From contig CBFHZL010000024.1 in the NCBI GenBank assembly GCA_965660325.1, forward strand, positions 1 through 25,752: a DNA stretch of 25,752 bases, written 5' to 3'. Below are positions 25,311 through 25,752 of this stretch, piece after piece. This stretch comes from Acidiluteibacter sp965660325. Its GTDB lineage: Bacteria > Bacteroidota > Bacteroidia > Flavobacteriales_E > Vicingaceae. A program made the position numbers and the translations under genes. Numbering within the stretch: position 1 is the stretch's first letter; the number at the start of each line of letters is the position of its first letter. The notes under the pieces were generated by a model. The model was not told where the DNA came from. It did not search any database and saw nothing but the letters and a program-made list of their open reading frames with translations.

Positions 25311-25752
25311 TCAAAATAACCGTTTCAATTAAATTAGAACCGAAAGCATACGGCATGTATGCATAAGACGGGATTGGCTTTGTGATAAATAAGTTGGCTA
25401 TTTTTCCTTTTGTAATCGACCCAACCTCTTGATTTACTTCCATTGCGTACGATCCATTTACAGTTGCAGCATTGATGGCTTCTTCAGGTGTCATCCTCAT
25501 GTGGATGCAAGCCAAAGAGAGCACAAATGGCATTTTACCTGATGGAGTAGAGCCAGGGTTGTAATCTGTGGCCAATGCTACAGGAATCCCTGCAGCTATT
25601 ATTTTTTTAGCAGGAGGATAATTATCTCTTAAGAAAAATGGTGCAGAGGGGAGTAGTGTAGCTATGGTTGACGAGTCTTTTAAAACTGCAATTTCTTCGT
25701 CATTTAGCACTTCCAAATGATCAACGGATATGGCATTATTTTTTACACTTAC
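25294..25752 (-). CDS. hutI: Imidazolonepropionase, C-terminal part (cut by right window edge)
   Basis: The frame stays open to the last base, so the gene begins beyond the window; about 152 C-terminal residues are visible. Landmarks of the amidohydrolase-fold HutI are SVDHLE (about 25714-25731), TLLPSAPFFL, the metal-site segment ATDYNPGS, and the late GSITKGKIANLF strand. A TTG at 25714 is internal, not a start. The enzyme opens the imidazolone ring to give N-formimino-glutamate, the substrate of both downstream genes. Confidence 0.92.
   Translation of the reverse strand, partial: VSVKNNAISVDHLEVLNDEEIAVLKDSSTIATLLPSAPFFLRDNYPPAKKIIAAGIPVALATDYNPGSTPSGKMPFVLSLACIHMRMTPEEAINAATVNGSYAMEVNQEVGSITKGKIANLFITKPIPSYAYMPYAFGSNLIETVILNGKIQ

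Overview
The window is AT-rich DNA from a member of the Bacteroidota (Flavobacteriia/Cytophagia-like). The evidence is a PorP/SprF-family outer-membrane protein paired with a TPR/propeller/OmpA protein of the PorE type, a cbb3 oxidase with fused CcoN and CcoO, start regions that mostly lack strong Shine-Dalgarno sequences, and promoters with the Bacteroidota TAnnTTTG-type element. No RNA gene, intact mobile element or CRISPR array was seen. Genus cannot be set from the sequence alone.

Layout. 1-1878: the 3' part of a propeller/beta-sandwich/OmpA envelope gene that begins left of the window, closed by a strong bidirectional terminator (1897-1940). 1944-9573 (minus): a tightly packed high-affinity oxidase operon, ccoS-ccoNO-ccoQ-ccoP-ccoG-ccoH-TauE/SafE-like, with a PLP-dependent amino-acid decarboxylase as last cistron. 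9653-10189 (minus): a cysteine-dioxygenase-like cupin with altered active-site residues. 10190-10770: a non-coding stretch holding the cupin promoter and a multi-hairpin repeat. 10771-13883 (minus): ccoI, the copper ATPase for oxidase assembly, followed by a membrane sensor domain without an output module. 13973-14680 (plus): an Fnr-type regulator divergent from ccoI. 14681-16426 (minus): HEAT-like protein, lipoprotein, CIA30-family protein. 16683-19734 (plus): PorP/SprF and PorE-like pair. 19913-20808 (plus): inorganic pyrophosphatase plus a small unknown. 20805-23274 (minus): small lipoprotein and a multi-pass membrane patatin. 23308-25752 (minus): histidine catabolism genes ftcD, hutG, hutI (hutI cut by the right edge).

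How it works together. The most informative signal is regulatory. The ccoS operon, the cupin gene and ccoI each carry a 14-bp FNR-like palindrome (core TGAYAAWTRTCA in promoter direction) followed by exactly 26 nt and then TTTG of the -7 element. This places the box near -41, the classical activating position. The neighbouring Fnr protein has cysteines that could hold an iron-sulfur cluster, including one that aligns with the fourth E. coli FNR ligand. The inference is a local low-oxygen regulon: Fnr switches on the oxidase, its copper pump and a non-canonical cupin. The decarboxylase is drawn in as the tail of the oxidase operon.
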